Positions 1-8,990 of a DNA stretch of 64,000 bases are shown here, piece by piece. This DNA comes from Nocardioides aquaticus. GTDB lineage: Bacteria; Actinomycetota; Actinomycetes; Propionibacteriales; Nocardioidaceae. The translations under genes and the position numbers were made by a program. The stretch spans positions 186,001 to 250,000 of the forward strand of contig NZ_CP075371.1 in NCBI RefSeq assembly GCF_018459925.1. The letters are read 5' to 3'. The notes below the pieces were generated by a model. That model saw only the letters and a list, made by a program, of their open reading frames with translations. It was not told the origin of the DNA and ran no database searches. Each line of letters begins with the position of its first letter. Within the stretch, counting starts at the first letter, position 1.

Positions 1-1329
1 CCGACAGCCTCAGCACAGCTCGACGACGCCCGCGCCGGGGAGCGACGCGGCTGGGCGGTGGTCGAGATCCGTCGCGACGGCAGCCTGGGGCCGGCCGAGC
101 TCGTGTCGGCGTCAGGAGCCCAGGAGGCGGCTCGCGCCGCGGTGACCCGTGCCGGGCGGGGCCGGCAAGCAGGCCGGAGCTCGATGCTCGACGACGCCCT
201 CGGCCTGCTCCAGGCCGCGAACGGTCTGCATGCGCAGGCCGCCCGGTCGTTCACCCGGGCCGGCCTGGGACCGGCGGACATCACCGACCAGCAGGAGGTC
301 CTCGGCCACCTGGCCCTGGTCGAGGCGTACCGGGGCGACCTCGCTCGCGCTGCGGACCACGCCAGGACCGCCCTCACGGCTGCCGGCGCCCCGGGGGTCC
401 CCGCCGCCGACCGGTACGCCGCGCTGGCCATGGCATGGGTCCACCTCGAGCGCGCCGAGGACGCCCGGTGCGCGGCGCAGCTCGACCTGGTGGGGCACGG
501 CCCGACCCGACAGGTCGAGCCATGGTGGGACACAGCCCGGGCCCTCCTGGAGGCGCGGCTGCTCGTCGCCACCGGTCGCCCTCACGCGGCGGTCCGCCTG
601 CTCACCGACGAGATCGCCGTTGCCGAGCCGGAGCCCGCATGGCGGCACGGCGTGCTGGCCGTGGCGCGGGCCGACGCGCTCCTAGCGGGAGGTGAGCCCC
701 GGCGGGCGCTGGCGGTGCTCACACCGCTGCCGCCGAGCGCCTTCCCCGAGGCCGCCGTCGTGGCCGCCGACGCCCACCTCGCGACGGGCGACACCCGCGG
801 GGCTGTGGCCGTGCTGGCCGCGGCGACGGGGGACCTCGATGGTGCCCCGCTCACCGTCCAGGTCCGGGCCTGGCTGCTGGAGGCCCGGGCCAGCGCCCAC
901 CGCGGGCATCGTGAGCGGACCGGCCAGCTGCTCGCCCGCGCGCTCCAGGCGGCCGCCGCCGAGGACGCGCTGTCGCCGCTGCGGCGGCAGTGGCCCGGGG
1001 TGCGCCAGCTGGTCAACGAGGACCCGGTGCTGCTGCGCACGTACCGCGATCTCCTGCCCAGGCTGCGGGACCTGGAGGCGAGACGGACCGCGCCCCCGGT
1101 CCCCGTGGTCCGGCAGACGCCCACCGGCATCCTCGGCGCCAGCCTGACCGAGCGTGAGCTGGAGGTGCTCGACCTGCTGGCGCAGATGTACTCCACCGAG
1201 GAGATCGCCGTCGCGCTGTACGTCTCGGCCAACACCGTGAAGACCCACCTCAAGGGGATCTTCGCCAAGCTGTGCGTCAACCGCCGCGCGGAGGCCGTGC
1301 GCCGCGGCCGCCAGCTCGGCCTCTGCTGA
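1..1329 (+). CDS. LuxR-family transcriptional regulator, C-terminal part (5' end outside window)
   Basis: The reading frame is open from the first base, so the gene starts to the left of the window and about 442 codons are visible. The last 65 residues form a LuxR/GerE helix-turn-helix: LTERELEVLDLLAQ, then the recognition helix around VSANTVKTHLKGIFAKL. The long Ala/Leu/Arg-rich region before it looks like the helical (TPR-like) repeats of large MalT/LAL-type regulators. No ATPase P-loop is visible in the part present; if there is one it lies upstream. The target genes are unknown. A GTG at 58 exists but has no reason to be the start. Confidence 0.8.
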   Translation, partial: PTASAQLDDARAGERRGWAVVEIRRDGSLGPAELVSASGAQEAARAAVTRAGRGRQAGRSSMLDDALGLLQAANGLHAQAARSFTRAGLGPADITDQQEVLGHLALVEAYRGDLARAADHARTALTAAGAPGVPAADRYAALAMAWVHLERAEDARCAAQLDLVGHGPTRQVEPWWDTARALLEARLLVATGRPHAAVRLLTDEIAVAEPEPAWRHGVLAVARADALLAGGEPRRALAVLTPLPPSAFPEAAVVAADAHLATGDTRGAVAVLAAATGDLDGAPLTVQVRAWLLEARASAHRGHRERTGQLLARALQAAAAEDALSPLRRQWPGVRQLVNEDPVLLRTYRDLLPRLRDLEARRTAPPVPVVRQTPTGILGASLTERELEVLDLLAQMYSTEEIAVALYVSANTVKTHLKGIFAKLCVNRRAEAVRRGRQLGLC

Positions 1330-1350
1330 CCGGCGGCGCTCGTCGCCGGG

Positions 1351-1806
1351 TCAGGCCGACCGGTCGAGCACGGCGGCACCGACCACGTGCACGCGCTCGA
1401 TGGCCACGCCGCAGTCGGTGCAGGCCCGGAGGAACCGGTGCATCTCGCCGGAGGTGGCGGCCAGCCTCACGCGTGCCTGCGCGGGCACCACGCGGTGGGG
1501 CCACCCCAGGTGGTGCAGGACGGGCGCACCGACCTCCCCGTCCACGTCCACCACGTAGACCTGGACGTCGTCCGTCGCACCCGGCAACCGGTGCACCTCG
1601 ACCAGGGAGAGACCCAGGGACGACAGCTCGTCCAGCAGCCGGTCCAGCTGCGAGGGCGTGCTGAGGCTCCGCCGCAACGACGTCCGCGGGCCGACCGTGC
1701 GGACCGACGCGGTCGGGAACCTCGCCTGCAGGTCCTCCGGCGGGACCCTGGCCAGCAGCACCTCGTAGGTGGACGCACGGTGCGGGGTGGCGCTGCGGTC
1801 GTCCAT
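1351..1806 (-). CDS. Hypothetical protein, 151 aa
   Basis: I do not recognise this family. The ATG at 1806 is preferred over an in-frame start further upstream because the upstream residues are Arg/Pro-rich and look non-coding. The protein is soluble with no signal peptide or membrane segment. It alternates short helices and strands (for example DRLLDELSSLGLSLVEVHRL and VYVVDVDGEV), compatible with a small two-domain alpha/beta fold. It is convergent with the LuxR-type gene (21 bp apart) and divergent from the antiporter gene at 1989. Function unknown. Confidence 0.6.
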   Translation of the reverse strand: MDDRSATPHRASTYEVLLARVPPEDLQARFPTASVRTVGPRTSLRRSLSTPSQLDRLLDELSSLGLSLVEVHRLPGATDDVQVYVVDVDGEVGAPVLHHLGWPHRVVPAQARVRLAATSGEMHRFLRACTDCGVAIERVHVVGAAVLDRSA

Positions 1807-1988
1807 CGACCCACGGTCCGGCCGTCGGCCCGTCCCCGGCGTCACCCTCCGCGGGTGAAGTCCGCCGGTGCCGCGCTCCGGATGCTGGTCCCCCAGCACC
1901 GGTCGAGGACGAGTCGCTCGACGAGGTCTGACCCCGACACGGCCCCGCACCGTGCCGCCACGCCCGACGATGCGGAGAGGACGGCGCC

Positions 1989-3200
1989 ATGGCGGCGAGC
2001 ATGGCGGTGTTCGCGCTGGTCGTCATCGTCTTCGTCGCCCTCTCGGCCCGGGCCGGCCGGGCGTACGTGTCGGCACCGATGGTCTTCATGGTGGCGGGGT
2101 TCGTCCTCGGTGGCACGGCGCTGCAGCAGCTCGACGCGACGCTGATCGCGGTCGTCGCCGAGGCGACGCTGGCGCTGCTGCTCTTCCACGGCGCCGCCGA
2201 GCTGCGCCCGCGCGACCTCCGGTCCGACTCGCGGCTCACCGCCCGGCTCCTCCTCCTCGCCCTGCCCGTCTCCGTGGTGGCCACCTTCGTGGTCGTGAGG
2301 GCGGTGTTCCCGGACCTCGACGTCTGGCTGGTCGTGGTCCTCGCCGCGGCGCTGGCCCCCACCGACGCGGCGCTCGCCGCGGCGGCCGTGCTGGACCCGG
2401 TCGTGCCGGCGCGGGTGCGGCGCCTGCTCACCCTCGAGAGCGGGCTCAACGACGGGATCGCCACCCCGGTGGTGCTCTTCGCCATCGCCGCCGCTGCCGG
2501 GACGGCCGGCGGGGCAGGCGACGGCCACGGCGTTCTCCGTGCCGTCCTCGCGGTCGCCGTGGGCGTGGCCCTCGGGTCGGCGACCGGGTCCACCGCGGGC
2601 AGGTTGCTGCACACCGCACGTCGCCGGCGCTGGGCCGAGGACGACCTCGTCCCCCTGGCCGTCCTCGTGGTGCCGCTGCTGAGCTACTACGGAGCCGACG
2701 CCGTGGGGGGCAACGGGTTCATGGCGGCCTTCATGGCCGGGACCACCTACGCCGCGACCCACTCCTCACGCGCCGGGGCCACCGAGGACCTCGAGCTCAC
2801 CCGCCTCACCTCGGCGCTCCTGGCGGCGGCCGCGTGGATGCTGTTCGGCCTGGCGGTCTCCACGTACCTCGCCGCCCTGGTCCAGTGGCGCACGCTCGTC
2901 GTGGCGGTGCTGTGCCTCACCGTGCTGCGGATGGTGCCGGTGGCCCTCAGCCTCACCCGATCCGGGCTGCGGGTCCCGACCCTGCTGTTCGTCGGGTGGT
3001 TCGGTCCCCGTGGCCTGCCGTCCGTGGTCTTCGCCCTGCTCGCGAACGACGCCCTGGCCGGGCGACCGGGCGCCGAGCTGGTCGTCGCCACGATCTCGGC
3101 CACGGTCGTCGTCAGCGTCGTGGCCCACGGCCTGTCCGCGCCGCCGCTCGCGACGTCGTACGGCGCCTGGGCGCGGCGCCGAATCACCCTGGACGGGTGA
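1989..3200 (+). CDS. Cation:proton antiporter, CPA1/NhaP type
   Basis: Integral membrane Na+(K+)/H+ exchanger of about 403 aa with 11-13 hydrophobic segments and no long cytosolic tail. Family signatures are visible: APTDA at residues 123-127 and the core ESGLNDG at 150-156, whose Asn-Asp pair is the ion-binding site in CPA1 antiporters. The length matches the short NhaP-like class. The start has a GAGAGGA ribosome-binding site about 8 nt upstream. It opens a run of ion-transport and membrane genes (PLDc_N, ClC, AI-2E family, K+ channel), which suggests a role in pH, salt or turgor control. Confidence 0.88.
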   Translation: MAASMAVFALVVIVFVALSARAGRAYVSAPMVFMVAGFVLGGTALQQLDATLIAVVAEATLALLLFHGAAELRPRDLRSDSRLTARLLLLALPVSVVATFVVVRAVFPDLDVWLVVVLAAALAPTDAALAAAAVLDPVVPARVRRLLTLESGLNDGIATPVVLFAIAAAAGTAGGAGDGHGVLRAVLAVAVGVALGSATGSTAGRLLHTARRRRWAEDDLVPLAVLVVPLLSYYGADAVGGNGFMAAFMAGTTYAATHSSRAGATEDLELTRLTSALLAAAAWMLFGLAVSTYLAALVQWRTLVVAVLCLTVLRMVPVALSLTRSGLRVPTLLFVGWFGPRGLPSVVFALLANDALAGRPGAELVVATISATVVVSVVAHGLSAPPLATSYGAWARRRITLDG

Positions 3201-3282
3201 GTACGCCGACCCCCCTGCTCGACACGCTGACGAGCAGACGAGCGACGTGCGTCCCGTCCCGAGTGCCAAGGAGGAAGCGCCC

Positions 3283-3671
3283 ATGGAGGGCTTCGGATTG
3301 TGGGACGTCATCGTCTCGATGTTCTGGTTCACGCTGCTGTGACGTGGATCTGGATGATGATCGCCATCCTGAGCGACATCTTCCGCGACCGTGAGCTCAA
3401 CGGCGGGGCCAAGGCCGCCTGGACGGCGTTCATCGTCCTGCTGCCGTGGCTGGGTGCGCTCAGCTACATCTTCGCCCGCGGCAACTCGATGAACGAGCGC
3501 ACCCGCCAGGCCGGCCTCGACCAGCAGGCCCGGGTGCGCGCCCTGATCCAGGACGCCGCCGGTGGCGGCACCAGCGTGTCCGACGAGCTGAGGGAGCTGG
3601 CCGAGCTGCGTGACGGGGGCGTCATCACCCCCACCGAGTACGAGCAGGCCAAGGTCAAGGTGCTGACGTGA
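3283..3671 (+). pseudogene. PLDc_N-SHOCT membrane protein, split by a one-base deletion near 3338
   Basis: Two overlapping frames together make one familiar small protein. The first frame (ATG at 3283, strong AAGGAGGA site at 3268-3275) encodes 19 residues, MEGFGLWDVIVSMFWFTLL, and stops at TGA 3340-3342. The -1 frame continues as VTWIWMMIAILSDIFRD, the second part of the PLDc_N (phospholipase D nuclease N-terminal) membrane hairpin, and ends in a SHOCT domain (ELRELAELRDGGVITPTEY). The joined spacing from WF to DIFR is 21 residues, as I recall for intact homologues, so one base seems missing. A GTG at 3339 overlapping the TGA could restart translation of the second part. Role unknown; such proteins are often stress-associated. 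Confidence 0.72.
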
Positions 3672-3687
3672 CACCCCGGCCCGGGTC

Positions 3688-5037
3688 GTGCCCGCCACCT
3701 CGGTGACCGGGATCGGGCAGGGGGAGGAGGCGGCCGGGCTGCACAGTCGGGGCTACGTCACCCTCCTGCTCACGTCCGGGCTGCTCGGCGTCCCGCTCTC
3801 CCTGGTCGCGTTCGGGTTCCTGGTCGTCGTGCACGAGCTGGAGCACGTGGTGTGGCACGACCTCCCCAGCAGCCTGGGTCACGCAGTTCCCCCGCCGTGG
3901 TGGCCAGTCGTCACCATCGGTGCGGCGGGCGTGCTGGTCGCGCTGGCCGTGACCCACCTGCCGGGTCGCGGGGGGCACGTCCCGGTCGCCGGGCTCGGGG
4001 CCGGGGCCACCGCGCCGGCGCACCTGCCGGGGGTGGTCCTGGCGGCCGCCGCCAGTCTCGTGGGGGGAGCGGTCGTCGGTCCCGAGGCACCGCTGATCGC
4101 CATCGGCAGCGGGCTGGCGCTGCTCGCCGTGCGCCGGACCCCGATCGGGGCGGACCCCACCACGTCGACGATCGTCGCCGCCGCCGGGTCCGCCGCGGCC
4201 ATCTCCGCTATCTTCGGCAACCCCCTCGTCGCGGCCGTGATCTTCCTCGAGGTCCTCGGCCTCGCCCGCCGACAGCTGATGCTCGTGGTGCTCCCCTGCC
4301 TGTTCTCCAGCGGCGTGGGAGCGCTGCTCTTCACCGGGCTCGGGCGGTGGACCGGGTTCGAGGTCGGTGCGCTCGCCCTTCCCGGCCTCGCCCCCACTCG
4401 GCTCGTGCCGGCCGACGTCGTCTGGGCCGTGCCGCTGGCGGGTGCCGTGGCCGTCGGGACCTGGCTCGTCTACTCCGCGGGGCGAGCCGGCGCCCGCCTT
4501 GCCGAGGTCCACACCACCGCCGCCACGATCGGTGCCGGCCTGCTCGCCGGGACCGCCGCGTGCGCCTACGCGCTGATCACCGACCGTTCTCCGGGTGAGG
4601 TGGCGCTGTCGGGCCAGGCCACCCTGCCCGCCCTGGTCAGCGATCCCGGCTGGTCGACCGGGGCCCTCGTGGCGCTCCTGGTCTGCAAGGCCGTGGCGTA
4701 CGCCGCGTGTCTCGGCACCTTCCGCGGCGGACCGGTCTTCCCGGCCCTCGTCCTGGGCGCCGCCGTCGGCGTGCTCGCCGCGGGGTCCCTCCCGGGTCTC
4801 GCGCTGCTGCCGGCCCTGGCCATCGGCATGGCCGCCGGGATGGCCGTGACCGGGCTCCCGGTGACCAGCGTGGTGCTGGTGGTGCTGCTGCTCGGTGACG
4901 CGGCGACGAGCCTGATGCCGGTCGTGATCCTGGCGGTCGTCGTCGCGCTGGTCGTCGAGGAGATGCTGTCGAGCAGGCGCCGTCTCGCCCCGCTCCGGCC
5001 GGGGCACCACCACCAGCCCGGAGGGGCACCGTCGTGA
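3688..5037 (+). CDS. ClC-family chloride channel/transporter
   Basis: Membrane protein of 449 aa with about 10-12 hydrophobic segments and the ClC layout. The N-terminal selectivity-loop equivalent is GRGGHVP (93-99). The gating-glutamate motif appears as GPEAPL (131-136) rather than the classical GREGP. The C-terminal GxFxP-type loop is GTFRGGPVFPAL. It lacks CBS domains. These variations fit a divergent prokaryotic ClC branch that moves Cl- or another halide, possibly with proton exchange, since the glutamate is kept. The start is GTG at 3688, 16 nt after the PLDc_N stop. It lies 25 nt before the AI-2E-family gene, so it is probably co-transcribed. Confidence 0.85.
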   Translation: MPATSVTGIGQGEEAAGLHSRGYVTLLLTSGLLGVPLSLVAFGFLVVVHELEHVVWHDLPSSLGHAVPPPWWPVVTIGAAGVLVALAVTHLPGRGGHVPVAGLGAGATAPAHLPGVVLAAAASLVGGAVVGPEAPLIAIGSGLALLAVRRTPIGADPTTSTIVAAAGSAAAISAIFGNPLVAAVIFLEVLGLARRQLMLVVLPCLFSSGVGALLFTGLGRWTGFEVGALALPGLAPTRLVPADVVWAVPLAGAVAVGTWLVYSAGRAGARLAEVHTTAATIGAGLLAGTAACAYALITDRSPGEVALSGQATLPALVSDPGWSTGALVALLVCKAVAYAACLGTFRGGPVFPALVLGAAVGVLAAGSLPGLALLPALAIGMAAGMAVTGLPVTSVVLVVLLLGDAATSLMPVVILAVVVALVVEEMLSSRRRLAPLRPGHHHQPGGAPS

Positions 5038-5062
5038 GCACCGGTCTGCCGAGGAGCACGCC

Positions 5063-6109
5063 ATGAGCCAGACCCGCACCAACAGCCTCCTCGTGAGCGG
5101 GGCGTGCGTCGTGATCGTGGTCGCCGGGCTGCGGTCGGCCAGCGACATCGTCGGACCCGTGGTGCTGGCCGTGGCCCTCACCATCGTGTTCCACCCGCTC
5201 CGGGCCAGGCTCGAGCGCCGGATGCCGACGTGGGCCGCCTCGGTCGTCCTGCTGCTGCTGGCCTACCTCCTCATCCTCGCCCTGACCCTCGCCCTCGTCG
5301 TGTCGGTGGGGCGGCTCGCCGCCCTCGTCCCGGCCTACGCCGCAGACCTGGACGACCTCGTGGCCGACGTGACGGGTCGGTTGTCGTCCGCGGGCGTCGC
5401 CCCCACCGAGGTCGCCGCCGCCGCCGGGTCGCTGGACGTGGGCAGGGTGCTGGACGTGGCGACCTCGTTCATGGCGGGGATCGCGGCCGTCCTCTCCGAC
5501 CTCTTCTTCATCGTCACGCTGCTGCTCTTCCTGGCCTTCGACGCGGCCCGCGTGTCGTGGCTGGCGGACCGGGCCCGGGTGCACCGGCCCGAGCTCGTCG
5601 ACGCGCTGGCGACGTTCGCCCGGGGTACCCGCAGCTACCTGGGTGTCTCGGCCGTCTTCGGGCTCATCGTCGCCGTGATCGACACCGCCATGCTCTGGGC
5701 GATCGGCGTGCCGGGGGCGTTCGTGTGGGGCGTGCTGGCGTTCGTCACCAACTTCATCCCGAACATCGGCTTCGTGATCGGGGTGGTGCCGCCCGCCCTG
5801 ATCGGGCTCCTCGAGGGCGGCCCGAGCCTGATGCTCTGGGTGGTCGTCCTGTACTCCGTGGTCAACCTCGTGATCCAGTCGATCATCCAGCCGCGCTACG
5901 TCGGGAGCGCGGTGGGCCTGTCCACCACGCTCACGTTCCTGTCCCTGGTGTTCTGGGCCTGGGTCCTCGGCCCGCTGGGCGCTCTCCTCGCGGTGCCGAT
6001 GAGCCTCCTCGTCCGCGCCGTCCTCGTCGACGCCGATCCCGAGGGGCACTGGAAGCTGCCGTTGATCAGCGGGCAGCCGTCCGACCAGGCTCCTGCCGCC
6101 ACGCCATGA
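5063..6109 (+). CDS. AI-2E/PerM family transporter
   Basis: 348-residue polytopic membrane protein of the AI-2E exporter/PerM (UPF0118) family. The pattern is typical: two N-terminal helices, an amphipathic extracytoplasmic stretch (about 90-150), then C-terminal helices with family-like segments such as FIPNIGFVIGVVPPALIGLL and a terminal VPMSLLVRAVLVDADP. Some members export AI-2 and others act as Na+/H+ antiporters; the substrate here is unknown. The ATG at 5063 has GAGGAG 6 nt upstream. Its stop overlaps the start of the K+ channel gene (ATGA), which indicates translational coupling. Confidence 0.88.
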   Translation: MSQTRTNSLLVSGACVVIVVAGLRSASDIVGPVVLAVALTIVFHPLRARLERRMPTWAASVVLLLLAYLLILALTLALVVSVGRLAALVPAYAADLDDLVADVTGRLSSAGVAPTEVAAAAGSLDVGRVLDVATSFMAGIAAVLSDLFFIVTLLLFLAFDAARVSWLADRARVHRPELVDALATFARGTRSYLGVSAVFGLIVAVIDTAMLWAIGVPGAFVWGVLAFVTNFIPNIGFVIGVVPPALIGLLEGGPSLMLWVVVLYSVVNLVIQSIIQPRYVGSAVGLSTTLTFLSLVFWAWVLGPLGALLAVPMSLLVRAVLVDADPEGHWKLPLISGQPSDQAPAATP

Positions 6110-6591
6110 GGACCGGTGGTGTCGCCTGGTCGCGCCCCGGACTCGGGTCCGCGGGTCTGCTGGTGGCCTACTTCGCCTTCCCGGTCGACTGGAACGACTC
6201 GACCGCCGCAGTCGCGCTGAGCCTGCTGCTCACGGCCGCCGGCGTCGGACTGGTGGGCCGGGTGATGGTGCTGGAGCTGCTTCAGCTGCGCTCCGGGGCG
6301 GCCGGTCGGGCCACGGGCGCGCTGACCCTGCTGCTGGTGCTGCTGGTCATGACGTTCTCGTTGACCTTCTACCTCGTCGACCTGCTGGCCCCTGCTCAGA
6401 TCGTCGGACTGGAAACCCGCACCGACGCGCTCTACTTCACCCTCAGCACCATGACCACCGTGGGCTACGGCGACGTGCACGCCGAGGGACAGCTGGCCCG
6501 GGGCCTGGTGTGCGGGCTCATCGTCTTCAACGTCGTGGTGGTCGCGTCCCTGGTGAGGGACCGGTCGCGGGCCGGACGGCCGGACGCCTGA
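6106..6591 (+). CDS. Two-TM-type potassium channel (Ion_trans_2)
   Basis: 161-residue membrane protein with the K+ selectivity filter TVGYGD at 118-123. The filter lies between a pore helix (LYFTLSTMTT) and a last transmembrane helix (LARGLVCGLIVFNVVVVASL). Two or three further hydrophobic segments precede the pore, and there is no RCK/TrkA-N regulatory domain. The true start is the ATG at 6106 overlapping the AI-2E-family stop; the longer frame upstream is a shadow of that gene. It ends 3 nt before the convergent cardiolipin synthase gene. It would conduct K+ across the cytoplasmic membrane. Confidence 0.85.
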   Translation: MRTGGVAWSRPGLGSAGLLVAYFAFPVDWNDSTAAVALSLLLTAAGVGLVGRVMVLELLQLRSGAAGRATGALTLLLVLLVMTFSLTFYLVDLLAPAQIVGLETRTDALYFTLSTMTTVGYGDVHAEGQLARGLVCGLIVFNVVVVASLVRDRSRAGRPDA

Positions 6592-6594
6592 GCG

Positions 6595-8046
6595 CTACTG
6601 CAGCGCCGCCGTGAGGCGCATGGTGTTGTCCAGGTAGCGCTGGCCGCGGGACCGCTGCTGCCACTCGTCCAGGGTGAGCTCCCGCGTCATGGCGCGGTAC
6701 CCGTCCTCGACCGCCCGGAAGCGGGCGACGACGTCGCCGCCGGTCAGCAGGAGCGACACCTCGTAGTTCAGGGCGAAGGAGCGCATGTCCATGTTGCTCG
6801 AGCCGATGACCGCGACGTCGTCGTCGATCGAGAAGTGCTTGGAGTGCAGGATCCAGGGCGGCGGGTAGAGGTGGATCCGTACCCCGGCCTCCAGCAGCGC
6901 CTGGTAGTAGGAGCACTGCGCGTGCGACACCATGAACTGGTCGCCCCACTCGCTGACGAAGAGCTCGACCGCCACCCCGCGGCGGGCGGCGGTGGTCACG
7001 GCGTAGAGAAGCGGCTCGTCGGGCACGAAGTAGGGGCTGGTCAGGGAGACGCGGGACTGCGCCGAGTAGATCAGTGCCGTGAACAGCCGGAGGTTGTTCT
7101 CGGTGGCGTAGCCGGGACCGCTCGGGACGACCTGGCCGGCCACCCCGTCCTGGTGCGGCGGGGCGGTCTCGGGCCGGATGTCGTCGCCGGTGCGCTCGTG
7201 GGACTCGATGTACCAGTCCTTGGCGAACACCGCGCGCAGCGCGTTCACCGTCGGGCCCTCGATCCGGGCCACGAGGTCGACGTACTCGCGGCCGTGCTGG
7301 TGGTTCCTCGGCTTGTTGTACCCGGGCTCGACGAGGTTCTGCGAGCCCATGAAGGCCACGCGGCCGTCGACGACGACGATCTTGCGGTGGTTGCGCAGGT
7401 CCGGGCGCTGGAACTGCCCCTTCAACGGGCGCACGGGCAGCATCTGGTGGAACTGGATCGGCAGGCCCTCCAAGCGGGCGATCAGCTCCCGGTGGCCCGG
7501 GATGCTGCGCGAGCCGATGTGGTCGAGGAGCAGGCGGACCGTCACGCCGCGCTCCGCGGCGGCCACGAGCGCCTCGAAGAACGGGCCGGTCACGTCGTCC
7601 CAGGCGGCGATGTAGAACTCCACCTCCACCGAGGAGGCCGCGGTGCCCACCGCCTGCGTCATCGCCGCGATCGCCTCCCGGTAGCCGGCGATCAGCTCCA
7701 CGTGGTTCCCGTCCTGGAGCGGCAGCGACCCGAGGTTGCGCCCGAGCGCGGCGATCGAGTCGAGGTACGGCGGCCCCGTGACGTCGGCTGGTGCGAGCCG
7801 GTCGGTGGCCGACCTGATCGCCTCGTCGGCCTCCCGCTGCCGGGCCAGCCGTGCCCCACCGACGTCGGTACGGCCGAGGAACAGGAAGACGACGAACCCG
7901 GCGAGCGGGATGACCAGGATCAGGATGAGCCAGGCCATCGCCGAGGAGGGCTTGCGGTTGCCGGGCAGCACGCCGAGCGCGAGGACCTTGACGAGATGGT
8001 CCGTGACGACCAGCGCGGCAGCGACCACGACGAGGACGGTGTCCAC
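6595..8046 (-). CDS. cls: Cardiolipin synthase (phospholipase D family)
   Basis: 483-residue membrane-bound enzyme that condenses phosphatidylglycerol into cardiolipin. Two N-terminal membrane helices (PLDc_N region, residues 1-57, including SSAMAWLILILVIPLAGFVV) are followed by two PLD domains. Each carries a complete HKD motif: HRKIVVVD at 220-227 and HSKHFSID starting at 401, followed by GSSNMDMRSF. Start choice: GTG at 8046 with a GAGGAGGT site directly upstream, overlapping the YihY stop by one base, so the two genes form an operon. The HKD motifs make family and activity solid. Confidence 0.92.
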   Translation of the reverse strand: MDTVLVVVAAALVVTDHLVKVLALGVLPGNRKPSSAMAWLILILVIPLAGFVVFLFLGRTDVGGARLARQREADEAIRSATDRLAPADVTGPPYLDSIAALGRNLGSLPLQDGNHVELIAGYREAIAAMTQAVGTAASSVEVEFYIAAWDDVTGPFFEALVAAAERGVTVRLLLDHIGSRSIPGHRELIARLEGLPIQFHQMLPVRPLKGQFQRPDLRNHRKIVVVDGRVAFMGSQNLVEPGYNKPRNHQHGREYVDLVARIEGPTVNALRAVFAKDWYIESHERTGDDIRPETAPPHQDGVAGQVVPSGPGYATENNLRLFTALIYSAQSRVSLTSPYFVPDEPLLYAVTTAARRGVAVELFVSEWGDQFMVSHAQCSYYQALLEAGVRIHLYPPPWILHSKHFSIDDDVAVIGSSNMDMRSFALNYEVSLLLTGGDVVARFRAVEDGYRAMTRELTLDEWQQRSRGQRYLDNTMRLTAALQ

Positions 8047-8945
8047 TACGACCTCCTCGCTGCCGGGTGGGCAGACGTCCCGAGCACCGCACCGACGACG
8101 GCGGCACCGACGATGACCGAGGCGACGGCGAGCAACCACGTCACCAGCGCCAGGGCCACGCCGACGACGCCGTACCGCTCGGCGTTCCGGGCGACGAGCT
8201 CGGGCACGTACAGCGCCGTGCCCCAGCCGACGACGAGCTGGAGCACGGTGCTCGGCACCGCCCCGCCCAGGAGGGACCGGGTGGGGACGCGCCGCGACAG
8301 CATCAGGGAGGTGCCCAGGACCCACCCGCCGACGACCGCGGCCGCCTGGGCCGCGAGCCCCAGGACCAGGCCGGCCGGCACCGTGTCGAGCCGCTGCCCG
8401 ACCCAGCCGGCGGCGAAGCCGGCCCCGAGCAGGACGGCGAGCCCGGCGGTCCTGTCGACCTTCCCGCGGAACCCCGTCCGGCGCAGGCCCCACGCGCCCT
8501 GGAAGGTGCGCTCCACCGACCGGGCGAAACCGTTGAGGGAGAACAGCAGCAGACCGGCGCTGAACAGGGTCACCCCGCCGGTGGCACCCGGGGGGTAGGC
8601 GAACAGGGAGGTGACGGCTGCGGCGGCACTGCCGGTGAGGCCCCATCGCTCGACGAGGCCTTCCCCGACCCCGTCGGCACCTGAGGCGCCGGTGAGCGAG
8701 GCGATGACCACGAGCAGCGGCACGAGCGCGATGAAGCCCTGGCCGGCGAGCATCAGCACCCGGTCCCGGCCCTCGATGAGCTGGAACGTGCGCACGCACC
8801 TGACGAGGAGGCTGGTGGCCCGGTGACGCTCGAGCCGGAGCACCCAGGTCGCACACCGGGTCGCCCACAGCGAGGGCACGGGCGCGGTCCCCGCGTCGCG
8901 GCGAGGTGGTGGCCGGTCGTCCTGGTGTGACACCCGGTCCCCCAT
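8046..8945 (-). CDS. YihY/BrkB family inner membrane protein
   Basis: 299-residue protein with five to six hydrophobic segments and the YihY/virulence-factor BrkB layout. It has a basic N-terminus, a first helix at about 60-80 (LAGQGFIALVPLLVVIASL), a central FARSVERTFQGAWGLRR-type loop and a C-terminal helix block. The family was once called ribonuclease BN, but it is a membrane protein of unclear function. It is first in a two-gene unit with cls; the one-base overlap suggests translational coupling and a role near lipid or envelope homeostasis. Confidence 0.85.
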   Translation of the reverse strand: MGDRVSHQDDRPPPRRDAGTAPVPSLWATRCATWVLRLERHRATSLLVRCVRTFQLIEGRDRVLMLAGQGFIALVPLLVVIASLTGASGADGVGEGLVERWGLTGSAAAAVTSLFAYPPGATGGVTLFSAGLLLFSLNGFARSVERTFQGAWGLRRTGFRGKVDRTAGLAVLLGAGFAAGWVGQRLDTVPAGLVLGLAAQAAAVVGGWVLGTSLMLSRRVPTRSLLGGAVPSTVLQLVVGWGTALYVPELVARNAERYGVVGVALALVTWLLAVASVIVGAAVVGAVLGTSAHPAARRS

Positions 8946-8990
8946 CTGCGTGCGGCCCCGCCCTGCTGCGCTCCCGGCTCCCTGGTGTTC

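Noticed and set aside
58..1329. GTG at 58 as the start of the LuxR-type gene
   Set aside because: The frame stays open to base 1 with coding-like residues, so the gene is cut by the window edge.
3334..3345. Programmed -1 frameshifting in the PLDc_N gene
   Set aside because: GCTGCTGTGA is not a slippery heptamer and no downstream structure stands out; a lost base explains the data better.
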